Shown here piece after piece: positions 17,279 to 28,061 of a stretch of 64,000 nucleotides of DNA; position 1 is the stretch's first letter; every line of letters starts with the position of its first letter. The position numbers and the translations under genes are program-made. This DNA comes from a bacterium (GTDB lineage: Bacteria; Verrucomicrobiota; Verrucomicrobiia; Limisphaerales; UBA11358): positions 1 to 64,000 of the forward strand of contig JAJXXW010000075.1 of the NCBI GenBank assembly GCA_021780905.1. The letters run 5' to 3'. Below the pieces are notes generated by a model that worked only from the letters and a program-made list of their open reading frames with translations, searched no databases and had not been told where the DNA came from.

Positions 17279-18004
17279 GTGAATGTGAATTCACTTTCAT
17301 ACAAAGGCAGGAGCCGACCAACGCTCAAAATTAAAAAGGGCGCCCGCCAGGAGCAGATTGCCCGGACGGCATTGGCTGTCGTAGCGCAGCACGGGCTTAA
17401 TTATCTGAACATCGGCACTCTGGCCTGCGAAGTGGGGGGTTCGCCATCAGCCATTTACCGGTATTTCCCAAGCAAGGATGCGATGCTGAAATCCGTGCTG
17501 GAATTGATCGCCAAGCTTCTTCAGAAGAATGTAGTTGTTGTCTGCCAGAAGACGCCTGATTCCCTGGAACAACTTCATCAGCTGATGCAACGCCATGTTA
17601 ATTTAGCCAGTCAGAATGCGGGCATACCCCGAATCCTCTTTTCGGAGCAAATCTTTGCCGGGGACGCCGGGCGGCGGAATTTGGTGGACCAGACCTTCCA
17701 TGGATATTTGGGCGAGATTGCCAGAATCATCCGCGCTGGCCAGCGCCAGGGACACATCCGGCCAACAGTGCCGGCGGATGTGGCGGCGGTCATGTTCCTG
17801 GGCTTGATTCAGCCAGCAGTGATTCTCCAGTTGGTCAGCGAGGGAAATTTTAACGCCGCCCGACATGCCGAACACGCCTGGAAGCTATTCCGCGAGATGC
17901 TGCAAGTTCCGGGATCATTACCACCAGTTGCGCCCCTTAACAAACGCGGGCGGAATAAACTCCCCAAAAATTTCCACCCACCAAACAACCAATCCCAAAA
18001 ATGA
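17279..18004 (+). CDS. TetR family transcriptional regulator
   Basis: 241 residues. The N-terminal helix-turn-helix is typical of TetR: ARTALAVVAQHGLNYLNIGTLACEVGGSPSAIYRYFPSKDAML is spread over about residues 28-70. The C-terminal ligand domain is not assigned. The start is GTG at 17279 or GTG at 17285; the predicted transcription start falls on the second, so a leaderless message is possible. It overlaps the next gene by four bases (ATGA), and the pair with hemerythrin suggests control of a NO or oxygen response. Confidence 0.85.
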   Translation: MNVNSLSYKGRSRPTLKIKKGARQEQIARTALAVVAQHGLNYLNIGTLACEVGGSPSAIYRYFPSKDAMLKSVLELIAKLLQKNVVVVCQKTPDSLEQLHQLMQRHVNLASQNAGIPRILFSEQIFAGDAGRRNLVDQTFHGYLGEIARIIRAGQRQGHIRPTVPADVAAVMFLGLIQPAVILQLVSEGNFNAARHAEHAWKLFREMLQVPGSLPPVAPLNKRGRNKLPKNFHPPNNQSQK

Positions 18005-18654
18005 AAAACATTCAACTCGGCCAAGAACAGGAACCTGACGGACAACCGCACATACCCGAGGATGCCACCGCCATTGAAAGCCTGTCGTGCGAACACCGCC
18101 ATATTGAAGCGGTAGTCAAATCGCTGCAAGACGCCGTCGCTGCTTTGGATGCGCGGCAGCGACTCAACATTCAAAAGCTGCGAGCCGTGGTGGAATTTCT
18201 TCGGGTGTATGCCGACCTGCGCCATCATCAACGGGAAGAAGGCATTTTCTTTCCCCTCCTCGTAAGACGCGGTGTGCCGCCGCAAGGCTGCCCGATCGGC
18301 GGATTGAACAATGAACACGAAAAAGGCCGCGCTTTGGTGTCGGTTCTGGACAAAGGCATCACCGCCTACGAGCAAAAGCAGTTGGGAGCGGATCACGCCG
18401 TGCGACAAACACTGCAAGAGATCATTGATCTTTACCGCAAACACCTCTGGATGGAAGACGCCATGGTCTTCCCGATGGCGGAGAAACTCATCTCCAAAAC
18501 CGATGATGAAGAACTGAAAGAAAAATTTGCCGACCTGGACAGCAAAATTGGTTCAGACGTGATTGTGCGACTGGAGCTATTTGCCGGGAGCCTTTCTTTC
18601 CAAGCCGGAACCGCCGACTTCGGTTCTGGCTGCTCCAGAACGACATCAATATAA
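18001..18654 (+). CDS. Hemerythrin HHE domain protein
   Basis: 217 residues. His and Glu ligands of a di-iron four-helix bundle are visible in order: CEHRHIEAVV (about 31), HHQREEGIFFPLL (about 75), NEHEKGRALV (about 104) and HLWMEDAMVFPM (about 149). Such proteins bind O2 or NO or protect Fe-S proteins. It is coupled to the TetR gene upstream; a cupin gene follows 36 bases later. Confidence 0.88.
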   Translation: MKNIQLGQEQEPDGQPHIPEDATAIESLSCEHRHIEAVVKSLQDAVAALDARQRLNIQKLRAVVEFLRVYADLRHHQREEGIFFPLLVRRGVPPQGCPIGGLNNEHEKGRALVSVLDKGITAYEQKQLGADHAVRQTLQEIIDLYRKHLWMEDAMVFPMAEKLISKTDDEELKEKFADLDSKIGSDVIVRLELFAGSLSFQAGTADFGSGCSRTTSI

Positions 18655-18690
18655 ACCGCACGAACAAAACCAAAAAGAAAGAATACAACT

Positions 18691-19038
18691 ATGTCACAGA
18701 ATAAAAATTCAACTGAAATCAAGTTTGAGCCGGCCCAAGCCGTGCAAGTTGGCGTGTTGGTGGACTATCAGAGCGGCTCCATCGTCAGCCGGGAAATCGT
18801 CAAAGGCGCGACCGGGCGGGTCACGCTGTTTGCCTTCGATGAAGGGGAAGGTTTGAGCGAACACACTTCACCCTTCAATGCCTTGGTCCAGATCATCGAG
18901 GGTGAGGCCGAAATCACCATTTCCAACCAACCGCACCACGTCAAGGCGGGTGAATTGATCCTGATGCCGGCCCAGCAACCACACGCATTGAAGGCGATCA
19001 AACGGTTCAAGATGGTTTTAACCATGATCCGTTCCTAA
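18691..19038 (+). CDS. Small cupin domain protein
   Basis: 115 residues with a single cupin barrel: SEHTSPFNALVQIIEGEAEITI and HHVKAGELILMPAQQPHAL carry the metal-binding His and Glu pattern. Small cupins of this type bind a metal and may act as sensors or dioxygenases; the substrate cannot be read from the sequence. It is last in the TetR-hemerythrin unit. Confidence 0.85.
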   Translation: MSQNKNSTEIKFEPAQAVQVGVLVDYQSGSIVSREIVKGATGRVTLFAFDEGEGLSEHTSPFNALVQIIEGEAEITISNQPHHVKAGELILMPAQQPHALKAIKRFKMVLTMIRS

Positions 19039-19216
19039 ACCGCTGGTAACTTTCACCGAGCAGCTCATGCTCTGGGCCTAAATCAACGAAAGGTTGGATT
19101 AACCAAATACAATTCTGATTGGCGAGTCTCTTAAACTCCGGTTTGCGGAACGCGCCCAACCGATTAAAGTTTGATCGTGCAGCCACGTTGCCACGTCCAA
19201 ATGGCAAAGGAAAAAC

Positions 19217-20623
19217 ATGGTGAAACCAAAAACAAAAATTCAAACACGAGTGGAGTCGGACAGTTTGGGCACGGTTGAAGTGCCAGCCAATGTCTATTGG
19301 GGCGCGCAGACGGCGCGCTCGCTCATCCACTTCAACATCGGTCGGGACACGATGCCACCGGAACTCATTCGCGCGTTCGGAATCTTGAAAAAAGCGGCAG
19401 CACTGGTGAACGCGGACTTGGGCCAACTGTTGCCGGAGAATGCTCGTCTGATTGCGCAGGCCGCCGACGAAATCATCGCCGGCAAACTGGATGACCAGTT
19501 TCCGTTGCGCGTCTGGCAGACCGGCAGCGGCACGCAGACCAACATGAACGTGAACGAGGTCATTGCCAACCGTGCCATAGAACTGACGGGCGGTGTGCTC
19601 GGTTCCAAAAAACCCATTCATCCGAACGATCACGTCAACCGCTCGCAATCATCGAACGACACTTTCCCGACGGCCATGCACATCGCAGCGGCGAGTCGGC
19701 TGCGTAACGATCTTATTTCGGCTATGCAGCGCGTTCACGATGCCATTGACGCCAAGGCAAAAGAATTTGCGAACGTCGTCAAAATTGGGCGCACACATTT
19801 GCAGGACGCCACACCGTTGACAGTCGGGCAGGAAATGTCCGGCTGGGCGAATTTACTGGCCCGCGACCTTGACCGGCTTAAGCTGGTGCTCACCGGACTT
19901 TATGATCTGGCTATCGGCGGCACTGCCGTTGGCACCGGCCTGAACGCGCCGCCGGAGTTTGCCGAACGCGCCGCCGCCAAAATCGCCGAACTGACCGGTT
20001 TGCCTTTCCGGTCGCATCCCAACAAGTTTGCCGCGCTCTCGGCGCACGATGAACTGGTGTTCGCGCATGGTGCCATTCATACGCTGGCCGGATCGCTGAT
20101 GAAAATTGCCAACGACATTCGCTGGCTGGCGTCCGGTCCGCGCTGCGGTCTGGGCGAACTGCAAATTCCCGAAAACGAGCCGGGTTCCTCCATCATGCCG
20201 GGCAAGGTCAATCCCACGCAGTGCGAAGCGATGACCATGATTGCGGCGCAGGTTCACGGAAACAACGCGGCAATTGCCTTTGCCGGGTCCCAGGGCAATT
20301 TCGAGCTGAATGTTTTCAAGCCGGTCATCATTCACAACTTTTTACATTCGGTGACGCTTCTTCACGACGCCAGCCACGGCTTTGTTGAATATCTGATCAA
20401 AGGCATCACGCTTGACCGCTCTCGCATCGCTTCCTATGTGAATAATTCACTGATGTTGGTGACCGCACTTACTCCCGCAATCGGATACGATAAAGCCGCC
20501 AAAATTGCGCATACGGCCCACGCCGATGGCATTGGCCTCCGCGAGGCCTGTTTGAAACTTGGTTTCTTGACGGGCGAGGAATTTGACCGGCTGGTTCGCC
20601 CGGAAGCCATGACACATTCCTGA
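19217..20623 (+). CDS. fumC: Class II fumarate hydratase
   Basis: 468 residues, full length for the family. The signature [15 protein letters not shown] near 316-330 holds the catalytic Ser loop, and [12 protein letters not shown] near 140-150 and [10 protein letters not shown] near 190 contribute to the site. It interconverts fumarate and malate in the TCA cycle. AAAGGA precedes the ATG. It stands before the 2-oxoglutarate dehydrogenase genes on the same strand. Confidence 0.95.
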   Translation: MVKPKTKIQTRVESDSLGTVEVPANVYWGAQTARSLIHFNIGRDTMPPELIRAFGILKKAAALVNADLGQLLPENARLIAQAADEIIAGKLDDQFPLRVWQTGSGTQTNMNVNEVIANRAIELTGGVLGSKKPIHPNDHVNRSQSSNDTFPTAMHIAAASRLRNDLISAMQRVHDAIDAKAKEFANVVKIGRTHLQDATPLTVGQEMSGWANLLARDLDRLKLVLTGLYDLAIGGTAVGTGLNAPPEFAERAAAKIAELTGLPFRSHPNKFAALSAHDELVFAHGAIHTLAGSLMKIANDIRWLASGPRCGLGELQIPENEPGSSIMPGKVNPTQCEAMTMIAAQVHGNNAAIAFAGSQGNFELNVFKPVIIHNFLHSVTLLHDASHGFVEYLIKGITLDRSRIASYVNNSLMLVTALTPAIGYDKAAKIAHTAHADGIGLREACLKLGFLTGEEFDRLVRPEAMTHS

Positions 20624-20676
20624 CTGTTGTTTTCAGAGTGGCAGGTGATTTGCGCTGGCTATATCTTAAAATTAAC

Positions 20677-23499
20677 ATGAGTAAAATGATGGCTAATGAA
20701 ATGGCAACGCCCAGTCACTTGAGCTTGGCCTATGTGGAGGACTTGTATGTGGATTATCTGCGCGATCCCGCATCGGCTCCGACAGAATGGCAGCGATATT
20801 TTGCCGCGTTGAAGAACGGTGAACCCAACGACGGGCCGGCGATGTCCAGCCCGACATTCCACCCTTACAGTGTTTTTAACCCGCCGACAGCCCGCCGCAA
20901 CGGATCGCCGCAACGCAGTGAACCGGAGTTGGCGGATTTGCAGGAACGTGTTGACTCACTGATTCGCAGCTACCGTGCGCGCGGGCATATCATCGCGCTA
21001 ATTGACCCACTGCGGCAGCCGAAGGCGGAGCCGCCTGAACTTGATCCGGCTTATCACGGCCTGACCGCTGCAGATTTGGACCGACACTTTGCCTGCGCGA
21101 CGATGGAAACGGACCGTTTGCTGCCGTTACGCGATATTATTGAACGGTTGCGCAGCACCTACTGCCGCTCTATCGGCGTCCAGTTCATGCACATTGACGA
21201 TTATGCGATGCGGTATTGGTTGCAAGAACGCATGGAACGTTCGCAAAACCGGCTGGCACTCAGCCGTGCGAAACAACTGCGCATTCTCACGCGATTGACC
21301 GACGCGGTGGTGTTTGAGGAGTTTATCCGAAAAAAATTCATTGGCGCAAAAAGCTTTTCACTGGAAGGGAGTGAAAGTTTGATCCCCTTGCTCGATCTGG
21401 CCATTGAGCACGCCGGCGAACAGGGCGTCACCGGCATCGTTTTGGGCATGGCACATCGTGGCCGGCTGAACGTCCTTGCCAACATTCTCGGCAAAAGTCC
21501 GCGTGAGATTTTCCGCGAATTTGCGGACACCGATCCCAAACTGCAAAAAGGCGGCGGCGATGTGAAATACCATCTGGGTTACAACAATGATTATGTGACC
21601 GCTTCCGGGAAAACCGTGCATTTGTCGCTGTGTTCCAACCCCAGCCATCTGGAATTTGTGAATCCCGTGGCCGCTGGCCGTGTGCGCATCCGACAGGATT
21701 GCGGCGGAGACACGGAACGCAGCCAGAACCTGCTTGTGTTGATTCATGGTGACGCGGCGTTCATTGGCGAAGGCGTGGTGCAGGAGACACTTAACATGAG
21801 CCGCCTGCCGGGTTACACCGTCGGCGGCGCGCTGCACATCATCGTCAACAACCAGATTGGTTTCACCACCCCGCCCGACGAGGGACGGTCTTCCATGTAT
21901 GCCACGAGCGTGGCCAAAATGCTGCCGGTGCCGATTTTTCACGTCAACGGCGAAGACCCCGAAGCCGTCGCACAATGCGTGCAACTGGCGCTGGCCTTCC
22001 GCGCCAAATTCAAGCTTGATGTCGTGATTGACATGTATGGCTATCGCCGCCTCGGTCACAATGAAAGCGACGAGCCGACCTTCACGCAGCCGGTGTTGTA
22101 TCGGCGTATTGCCGAACGAAAGCCGGTGCGCGAAGGCTATTTGGATTACTTGCTGAAGTTGGGCGAAGTGACCCAATCCGAAGCGGACGAAATTGCCGAA
22201 AGCCGCCGCGCTTTGCTCGAACAGAACCTGGCGGAATCCCGCCGCGCACCAGCCCAACCACCGGATGGCACCCTGACACTTGACGGAAAGAAATATGTCG
22301 GCGGGCCGGAACCGGCGGACGAAACCGAGACGAGCGTGGACAAACAAACGCTGGCGGCTCTGCTCGATGCGCAAACGCAATTGCCCACCGATTTTCAGAC
22401 GCATCCGAAAATCCAAAAAATTCTCGAAATACGCCGGGAGATGGCGGCTGGCCGGCACGCGCTGGACTGGGCTGCCGCAGAATCGCTGGCCTTTGCCACG
22501 CTGGCGACAAAAGGCGTGCGCGTGCGGATGAGCGGGCAGGATTGTGGGCGCGGGACATTCAGTCACCGGCACGCGGTGCTGCACGATTTTAATGATGGTC
22601 ATCTCTACACGCCGTTAGCGCATCTAGCGGCTGAACAGTCACCCATTGAATTTCACAACAGCCCTCTCTGTGAAACGGGCGTGCTTGGGTTTGAATACGG
22701 TTACAGTCTTGATTGTCCTGGCGGATTGATTTTGTGGGAAGCGCAATTCGGCGACTTTGCGAACGCGGCACAGGTAATCGTGGATCAATTCATCATCAGC
22801 GCGGAGAAAAAGTGGGGCCATTTGAGCGGGCTGGTGTTGCTGTTGCCGCATGGATTGGAAGGCATGGGACCGGAACATTCCAGCGCGCGGCTGGAACGGT
22901 TTCTCCGGCTGTCCGCCGAGGATAATATTCAAGTGGCCAACCCGACCACGCCCGCGCAATACTTCCACCTGTTGCGCCGACAGGCGTTGCGGCGCTGGCG
23001 CAAACCGCTGGTCGTGATGACCCCGAAAAGCCTATTGCGCCATCCGAAATCGGTTTCGACTTTGGATGAACTGGCGGTCGGGCAGTTTCAAAGAATTATT
23101 CCCGATGAAACGCCAAATTCAGCGGCGTCCAAAATTAACCGTGTGCTCTTATGCAGCGGCAAAATTTATTTTGAATTGGCGGAGCAGCGCGAAAAATTGA
23201 AACGCGAAGAGGTGGCGATTGTGCGCGTGGAACAACTTTATCCGCTGCCGGCTGAATTATTGCAATCCGCGCTCGCACCATATCGCGACGGAACGCCGGT
23301 GTTTTGGGTGCAGGAAGAACCGGAAAATATGGGGGCCTGGTATGAATTTCGCGTGCGCTTCGGCGACCGGCTTTTCGGGCGCTGGCCCTTTGCCGGCATC
23401 TCGCGACCCGCATCCGCCAGCCCGGCCTGTGGTTCGGCGAACGCGCACAAACGGGAACAAGCCGCCTTGATCGCACAAGCTTTTGGAGAAAACTTATGA
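20677..23499 (+). CDS. sucA: 2-Oxoglutarate dehydrogenase E1 component
   Basis: About 940 residues. Thiamine diphosphate enzyme that decarboxylates 2-oxoglutarate. Motifs: [49 protein letters not shown] (TPP motif) and [14 protein letters not shown]. The C-terminal transketolase-like half has [13 protein letters not shown]. The start is uncertain: ATG at 20677, 20686 or 20689, or a GTG at 20638, none with a strong ribosome site; the N-terminal [10 protein letters not shown] helix that contacts E2 is included in all. The stop overlaps the E2 gene. Confidence 0.93.
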   Translation: MSKMMANEMATPSHLSLAYVEDLYVDYLRDPASAPTEWQRYFAALKNGEPNDGPAMSSPTFHPYSVFNPPTARRNGSPQRSEPELADLQERVDSLIRSYRARGHIIALIDPLRQPKAEPPELDPAYHGLTAADLDRHFACATMETDRLLPLRDIIERLRSTYCRSIGVQFMHIDDYAMRYWLQERMERSQNRLALSRAKQLRILTRLTDAVVFEEFIRKKFIGAKSFSLEGSESLIPLLDLAIEHAGEQGVTGIVLGMAHRGRLNVLANILGKSPREIFREFADTDPKLQKGGGDVKYHLGYNNDYVTASGKTVHLSLCSNPSHLEFVNPVAAGRVRIRQDCGGDTERSQNLLVLIHGDAAFIGEGVVQETLNMSRLPGYTVGGALHIIVNNQIGFTTPPDEGRSSMYATSVAKMLPVPIFHVNGEDPEAVAQCVQLALAFRAKFKLDVVIDMYGYRRLGHNESDEPTFTQPVLYRRIAERKPVREGYLDYLLKLGEVTQSEADEIAESRRALLEQNLAESRRAPAQPPDGTLTLDGKKYVGGPEPADETETSVDKQTLAALLDAQTQLPTDFQTHPKIQKILEIRREMAAGRHALDWAAAESLAFATLATKGVRVRMSGQDCGRGTFSHRHAVLHDFNDGHLYTPLAHLAAEQSPIEFHNSPLCETGVLGFEYGYSLDCPGGLILWEAQFGDFANAAQVIVDQFIISAEKKWGHLSGLVLLLPHGLEGMGPEHSSARLERFLRLSAEDNIQVANPTTPAQYFHLLRRQALRRWRKPLVVMTPKSLLRHPKSVSTLDELAVGQFQRIIPDETPNSAASKINRVLLCSGKIYFELAEQREKLKREEVAIVRVEQLYPLPAELLQSALAPYRDGTPVFWVQEEPENMGAWYEFRVRFGDRLFGRWPFAGISRPASASPACGSANAHKREQAALIAQAFGENL

Positions 23500-24710
23500 T
23501 GATTGAATTAAAAGTGCCGTCCGTCGGCGAATCCATTACGGAAGTTGAAATCGGCAGTTGGCTGAAAACCGAGGGCGCGACTGTTACCAAGGACGAGTCG
23601 GTCGCGGTCATTGAAACCGAAAAGGCCACCGTGGAACTGCCCGCGCCGGAAACGGGCACGCTTGTTAAGATTCTAAAGCAACAAGGAGAAACGGCCAAAG
23701 TGGGTGAAACTATAGCCCATCTGGAAGTTGGGAAATCCGAGCCGAGAGTGGCAACGAATCCAGCGCCTCCGCCAAAAGTAGAAAAATCTCCCACCGCACC
23801 CGCGCGGGCAACGCCGCTGGCCAAACATGTTTTAGCTGAACACGATTTGCGTGTGAACGAAGTGCCAGCAACCGGACCGGGTGGTCGTGTGTCCAAGGCC
23901 GACGTGTTGCATCACGTCGAACAGCTTCAGAAAGAAAAAACTGCGGCCTCTGCCGCGAGCGTAGAAAATATTGCTCTATCCGCCCCGGCTCCAAAAGCCG
24001 GAACGAGTGCGCGCGAAGAACAAGTTGTGCGCATGAGCCTGCTGCGGCGCACCATCGCCAAGCGGCTAGTGGAGGCGCAGCACACGGCGGCATTGCTGAC
24101 CACCTTCAACGAAGTGGATATGTCTGCCGTCCTCGCGTTCCGCCAGCAATATCAGGAAGCGTTCCAGAAAAAATACGGGATCAAGCTGGGTTTCATGTCT
24201 TTCTTCGTCAAAGCGGTGATTGACGGGCTGAAACAGTTTCCGCTGTTGAACGCCGAGATTCGCGACACGGACATCGTCTATCACAACTACCACGACATCG
24301 GCCTCGCCGTGAGCACGGATCGCGGTCTGGTGGTGCCGGTGCTGCCGGATGCCGACCGTTTAAGTTTTGCGGAAATCGAACAGGCCGTCGCCGACTTCGC
24401 CAAACGCGCCCGCGATGGCAAGATCAAGCCCGAGGAACTAACCGGCGGCACGTTCACGATCACCAACGGCGGCGTCTTCGGTTCGCTGCTTTCGACGCCA
24501 CTCGTGAATCCGCCGCAAAGCGGAATTCTTGGGATGCACACCATTCAGGAACGTCCGATTGCAGTGGCGGGACAGGTCGTCATCCGTCCAATGATGTATG
24601 TCGCACTGACCTATGATCATCGTATTGTGGATGGCAAGGAAGCGGTTCAATTTCTTCGTCGCGTCAAGGATGTCGTGGAAAATCCAGCCCGGATGTTTTT
24701 GGAGATTTGA
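23496..24710 (+). CDS. sucB: 2-Oxoglutarate dehydrogenase E2 (dihydrolipoyl succinyltransferase)
   Basis: 404 residues: lipoyl domain (1-75, [13 protein letters not shown] with the lipoylated Lys), E3/E1-binding domain (about 95-135, [28 protein letters not shown] in parts) and a catalytic domain ending in [14 protein letters not shown]. It transfers succinyl groups to CoA. The ATG overlaps the sucA stop (ATGA). No E3 gene is adjacent; the lpd gene at 46807 could serve both complexes. Confidence 0.93.
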   Translation: MMIELKVPSVGESITEVEIGSWLKTEGATVTKDESVAVIETEKATVELPAPETGTLVKILKQQGETAKVGETIAHLEVGKSEPRVATNPAPPPKVEKSPTAPARATPLAKHVLAEHDLRVNEVPATGPGGRVSKADVLHHVEQLQKEKTAASAASVENIALSAPAPKAGTSAREEQVVRMSLLRRTIAKRLVEAQHTAALLTTFNEVDMSAVLAFRQQYQEAFQKKYGIKLGFMSFFVKAVIDGLKQFPLLNAEIRDTDIVYHNYHDIGLAVSTDRGLVVPVLPDADRLSFAEIEQAVADFAKRARDGKIKPEELTGGTFTITNGGVFGSLLSTPLVNPPQSGILGMHTIQERPIAVAGQVVIRPMMYVALTYDHRIVDGKEAVQFLRRVKDVVENPARMFLEI

Positions 24711-24828
24711 CACCCTTTTCAAAAAGCGACAGCCAACTCGGGCGATTCCGTTTTCTGAAATGCTTCCGGAATTTTTGTGCCGCTGGCACTACAATTCGTG
24801 TTTGCCATCACCTAATCATCTTGTGAAT

Positions 24829-25458
24829 TCAAGGGCAATTGTCGCTCAAATTATTCAAGTGCTCATGATCCACAGTAAAAGCAAATGATTCCTGTCCCGC
24901 AGCTTTGGTGATTTTGAATACAAAAATGGTGTCGTAATCGTTTCCCGGCCAGGGCAGAACCTCTTTTGTGTCGCCTCCGTGATGTTTGACCATCTGTTTG
25001 GCAAAATCATCGAGCAAGCCATGTTCCCACGCGATAAAAATGGTGGCGTTTTGATACGCTGGTTTTTCAAGTTCATGTTCAAGGCCATCAATTTCCGTGT
25101 AGCCAAACTTTGTATTAACCGGCAGTCCGCAGCGAATGGCGGTCGGTTCAATGGTCATCAGCGGGCGCACATAATAATAACCGCCGTTTCCATCCACTTT
25201 TTCAGTCGGATTGGGTGCAAAAACAAATTGAGGTTTGCCGTATTTTGCCAGCAATACATCAGGCAAAGCCAGTGCGCGATTAAGGCCACGGCAATTCAGT
25301 TGCCCCAATCCGCCATGCGGTTTTTCGCCGTGCCGGACGCAGACAATGGTTTCCACCGTCTGCCCGGCAGTCGCGGTTGCGGGAAGGGAATTGGTTTGCG
25401 CGCCAGCGCGGATGGAAATGACCAATCCAATCAGAACCAAGATGAAAGACGGCTTCAT
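24829..25458 (-). CDS. Exported histidine phosphatase family protein
   Basis: 209 residues. A signal peptide (residues 1 to about 21, FILVLIGLVISIRAGA) precedes a histidine phosphatase fold with the RHGE motif (CVRHGEKPHGG near 41-50) and a second catalytic His in IAWEHGLL near 145. The substrate is unknown. It stands alone, convergent with sucB. Confidence 0.75.
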   Translation of the reverse strand: MKPSFILVLIGLVISIRAGAQTNSLPATATAGQTVETIVCVRHGEKPHGGLGQLNCRGLNRALALPDVLLAKYGKPQFVFAPNPTEKVDGNGGYYYVRPLMTIEPTAIRCGLPVNTKFGYTEIDGLEHELEKPAYQNATIFIAWEHGLLDDFAKQMVKHHGGDTKEVLPWPGNDYDTIFVFKITKAAGQESFAFTVDHEHLNNLSDNCP

Positions 25459-25692
25459 TCTTTGATTCTATTTTCTGAAAGCAAATTGTCCAGCGCCTTG
25501 GCAGAAATTTCCATTACTACGAGAGGAGCGGAGATTCCGGCGCGGGCCGGCTGGGAATTTTCGAGTATTTCATGCAGAAAAAGATTTATTTCGTTGTATG
25601 TAACTCGCTAAAGACTCGTTAACACGAACGGACTGGAAAAAATTGACCGCCGACCAGAAACAACGGACAATTTACCATTCGCTTTCAAGCAG

Positions 25693-26922
25693 ATGGAAAC
25701 GGCCACAATTATTTTGACGATTTTCGCGATTACCTACATCGGGATCGCAATGGGTCGCATTCCGGGGTTGAAACTCAATCGTGCCGGCATCGCGCTGTTG
25801 GGCGCGATTGGCATGGCGGTTTTCGGCGGCGTGACGACAGCGGATGCGGTTTCCTACGTCAACTGGCCGACGATTTTTTTGCTGTTCGGTTTTTTTGTCA
25901 TTTCCGCCCAACTTCGATTATCGGGATTTTATGACAAAGTGGCCGAAGTTATCGCCGGACGGCTCGGACATCCCGCGCGATTTCTGTTCATCTTGATGGC
26001 GGTGACTGGCGGACTTTCCGCGTTTCTCAACAACGACATCGTTTGCTTCGTCTTTACACCCATTGTCTGTGCTGCGCTTCTGCGCAAACAAATCAATCCA
26101 GTTCCGTTTTTGATCGCTTTGGCCATTTCCAGCAACCTCGGCGCGGCGTGGACACTCGTCGGCAATCCGCAGAACATGATGATCGGCCAGATTGCGCATT
26201 TGGACTTTAGCCGTTACCTGCTTTGGAGCAGTGTTCCGGTCATTTTTGCGATGTTCGCCGCTTATGGAATTATCTGGCTACTGTCGCGAAAGCATTTGCA
26301 GGCTCCCCCATCCGCTCAAAATGAATCGTCGCAGCAAACATACCCCTTCAACCGAATTCATACCGTCAAAGGAATAATAATCCTTGTCACCGTCATCGGT
26401 CTGTTTTTTACGTCACTGCCCAGAGAAGTAATTGCGCTGGCCGCCGCCGGCATTCATCTGGCCAGCACGAAATTTCGCACCGAGGATTTGCTTGGACTGG
26501 TGGACTGGCCGATTCTTGTGCTTTTCATCGGATTGTTCGTCATCGCCGGAGCCTTTCAATCCACCGGCTGCGGCGAACAAGCTGTTCACTGGCTGGCGCA
26601 AGGCGGATTCAATCTCAATGCACCCGGCAACCTGATTTTGACGACGACGGTGATGTCTAATTTGATCGGCAACTCGGCAACCGTGATACTGTTGCTCAAA
26701 GTTGTCAACCTCGCGCAACCCGTCACCCCGTATGTTCTGGCGCTGTCCAACAGTTTTGGCGGGAACCTCATCGTCATCGGCAGCGTGGCCAGCATCATCG
26801 TCGTTCAACAGGCGCGCGCGATGGGAATCAAGATTTCGTTCTGGGATTTTGCGCGCTTGGGGATACCCGTGACGGTTGCCGCAGTGGCCGGACTGCTCGG
26901 CTGGGTCGTTTTGGTGCATTGA
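25693..26922 (+). CDS. SLC13/ArsB-NhaD type ion transporter
   Basis: 409 residues with about eleven membrane segments. The ion transporter superfamily pattern is clear: FVISAQLRLSGFYDKVAEVI, FLNNDIVCFVFTPIVCAALL, SSNLGAAWTLVGNPQNMMIG and, in the second half, a matching TVMSNLIGNSATVILLL repeat. Members move arsenite, Na+/H+ or dicarboxylates, and the sequence does not decide which. No neighbours give a clue. Confidence 0.8.
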   Translation: METATIILTIFAITYIGIAMGRIPGLKLNRAGIALLGAIGMAVFGGVTTADAVSYVNWPTIFLLFGFFVISAQLRLSGFYDKVAEVIAGRLGHPARFLFILMAVTGGLSAFLNNDIVCFVFTPIVCAALLRKQINPVPFLIALAISSNLGAAWTLVGNPQNMMIGQIAHLDFSRYLLWSSVPVIFAMFAAYGIIWLLSRKHLQAPPSAQNESSQQTYPFNRIHTVKGIIILVTVIGLFFTSLPREVIALAAAGIHLASTKFRTEDLLGLVDWPILVLFIGLFVIAGAFQSTGCGEQAVHWLAQGGFNLNAPGNLILTTTVMSNLIGNSATVILLLKVVNLAQPVTPYVLALSNSFGGNLIVIGSVASIIVVQQARAMGIKISFWDFARLGIPVTVAAVAGLLGWVVLVH

Positions 26923-27160
26923 AATAAATTCAAGCGGTTGTTAACACTCTCCGCTCACTGTCGGACTTAACCCCGCACCTGCACGCTTGCTACCCGAATA
27001 TGGAAAAAATCATTGAAGGTTTTTGGGGAATGGTTCCGGCAAAGTTAACCGGGTTTGACCCATGAGATTTTGTGCCAATTTTTAAGTGCCACAATTTACC
27101 GTCAAAGAATCGCAAGCCAGCGACAGCGGGTAAAAGTATTTTCTGCTAAGTTTTTGCCGC

Positions 27161-27970
27161 ATGAAAATAAAACGCGGATTCACTTTGATCGAATTGCTGG
27201 TGGTGATTGCCATCATCGCCATCCTTGCGGCAATGCTTTTGCCCGCCCTGGCCAAGGCCAAAGCCAGAGCCCAGCGCACGGCCTGCCTCAGCAATTGCCG
27301 TCAATGGGGATTGGCGGCCATTATGTATTTGGACGACAACCGGCAGTTGCTTCCGGATTTCAGCATTGATAAGACCACTCCGGGCGCGCCCGGCGGTTAC
27401 AGCCAGGACAAAATCAAGTGGACGGATCTGGCAGCCTTTGCCGCCGCCGGCACCGGCAACAGCGCCTGGTTTAATGCCCTGCCGCCTTACGTCGCACAAA
27501 AGCCGCTCGACCAATACGCCTCCGCCCCGGCGGACTTTGTGAACAGCAAAAGCATCTTCAATTGTCCCAACGCGGTGTTCCTGGCGTCAGACGGCGTGGA
27601 TCCACTGGTGCGCGTAGCGTTCAGCTACGGCATCAATTACCGGGGCAATCTGGGAGCTGCGAACACCAGCCTCCCGCTCCGCGCCGGAGTGGTGCGGCAT
27701 CCTTCCGCCTTTGTGGTGTTTACAGACTGCCGGGCCAATTCCCAAGAAAAAACTTACGCCACCACTTCCACGGACTACGGCGTGCCGCGCGGTTCTTTGC
27801 GCCACCTGGGAACGCGTCACGACATGGGTGCCAATCTGATTTTCCTCGACGGCCATTCCAGCTATTTCAAATATGACTATCTGGCTTATCCCAATGGCGC
27901 CAACGTCGGCGACCCGGGCCGAACCGATGTCAACTGGACTTACGACGGCACCGCTTTAACATCGCCGTAA
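27161..27970 (+). CDS. Type II pseudopilin-like prepilin protein
   Basis: 269 residues. The N-terminus ([16 protein letters not shown]) is a prepilin cleavage site followed by a hydrophobic helix and the run [13 protein letters not shown]. The C-terminal part contains the H-x-G-G/N-type heading [21 protein letters not shown] seen in the large Verrucomicrobiota/Planctomycetota prepilin families, and it ends NWTYDGT. Such genes are present in many copies and their role is unknown. A 20-base tandem repeat straddles the stop codon. Confidence 0.85.
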   Translation: MKIKRGFTLIELLVVIAIIAILAAMLLPALAKAKARAQRTACLSNCRQWGLAAIMYLDDNRQLLPDFSIDKTTPGAPGGYSQDKIKWTDLAAFAAAGTGNSAWFNALPPYVAQKPLDQYASAPADFVNSKSIFNCPNAVFLASDGVDPLVRVAFSYGINYRGNLGAANTSLPLRAGVVRHPSAFVVFTDCRANSQEKTYATTSTDYGVPRGSLRHLGTRHDMGANLIFLDGHSSYFKYDYLAYPNGANVGDPGRTDVNWTYDGTALTSP

Positions 27971-27990
27971 TCAACTGGACTTACAACGGC
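27930..27990 (+). repeat. Short direct repeat across the pseudopilin stop
   Basis: Two 20-base copies, at 27930-27949 and 27971-27990, differ at one base (TCAACTGGACTTACGACGGC versus the form with A at position 15) and lie 41 bases apart. The second copy is downstream of the stop in another frame and could encode an alternative end NWTYNGQPVQ. Confidence 0.7.
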
Positions 27991-28061
27991 CAGCCTGTGC
28001 AATGATACTTACGCGAACATGAAATCACCGGAAATGATTTTAGGAAACAGACCGGGCAAAC

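Noticed and set aside
24707..24722. TTGA and TCAA half-sites at the end of sucB
   Set aside because: The spacer is eight bases instead of six and the site overlaps the stop codon with no gene downstream on that strand.
27049..27062. TTGACCCATGAG before the pseudopilin gene as another palindrome copy
   Set aside because: Only the left arm matches; the right arm is absent.
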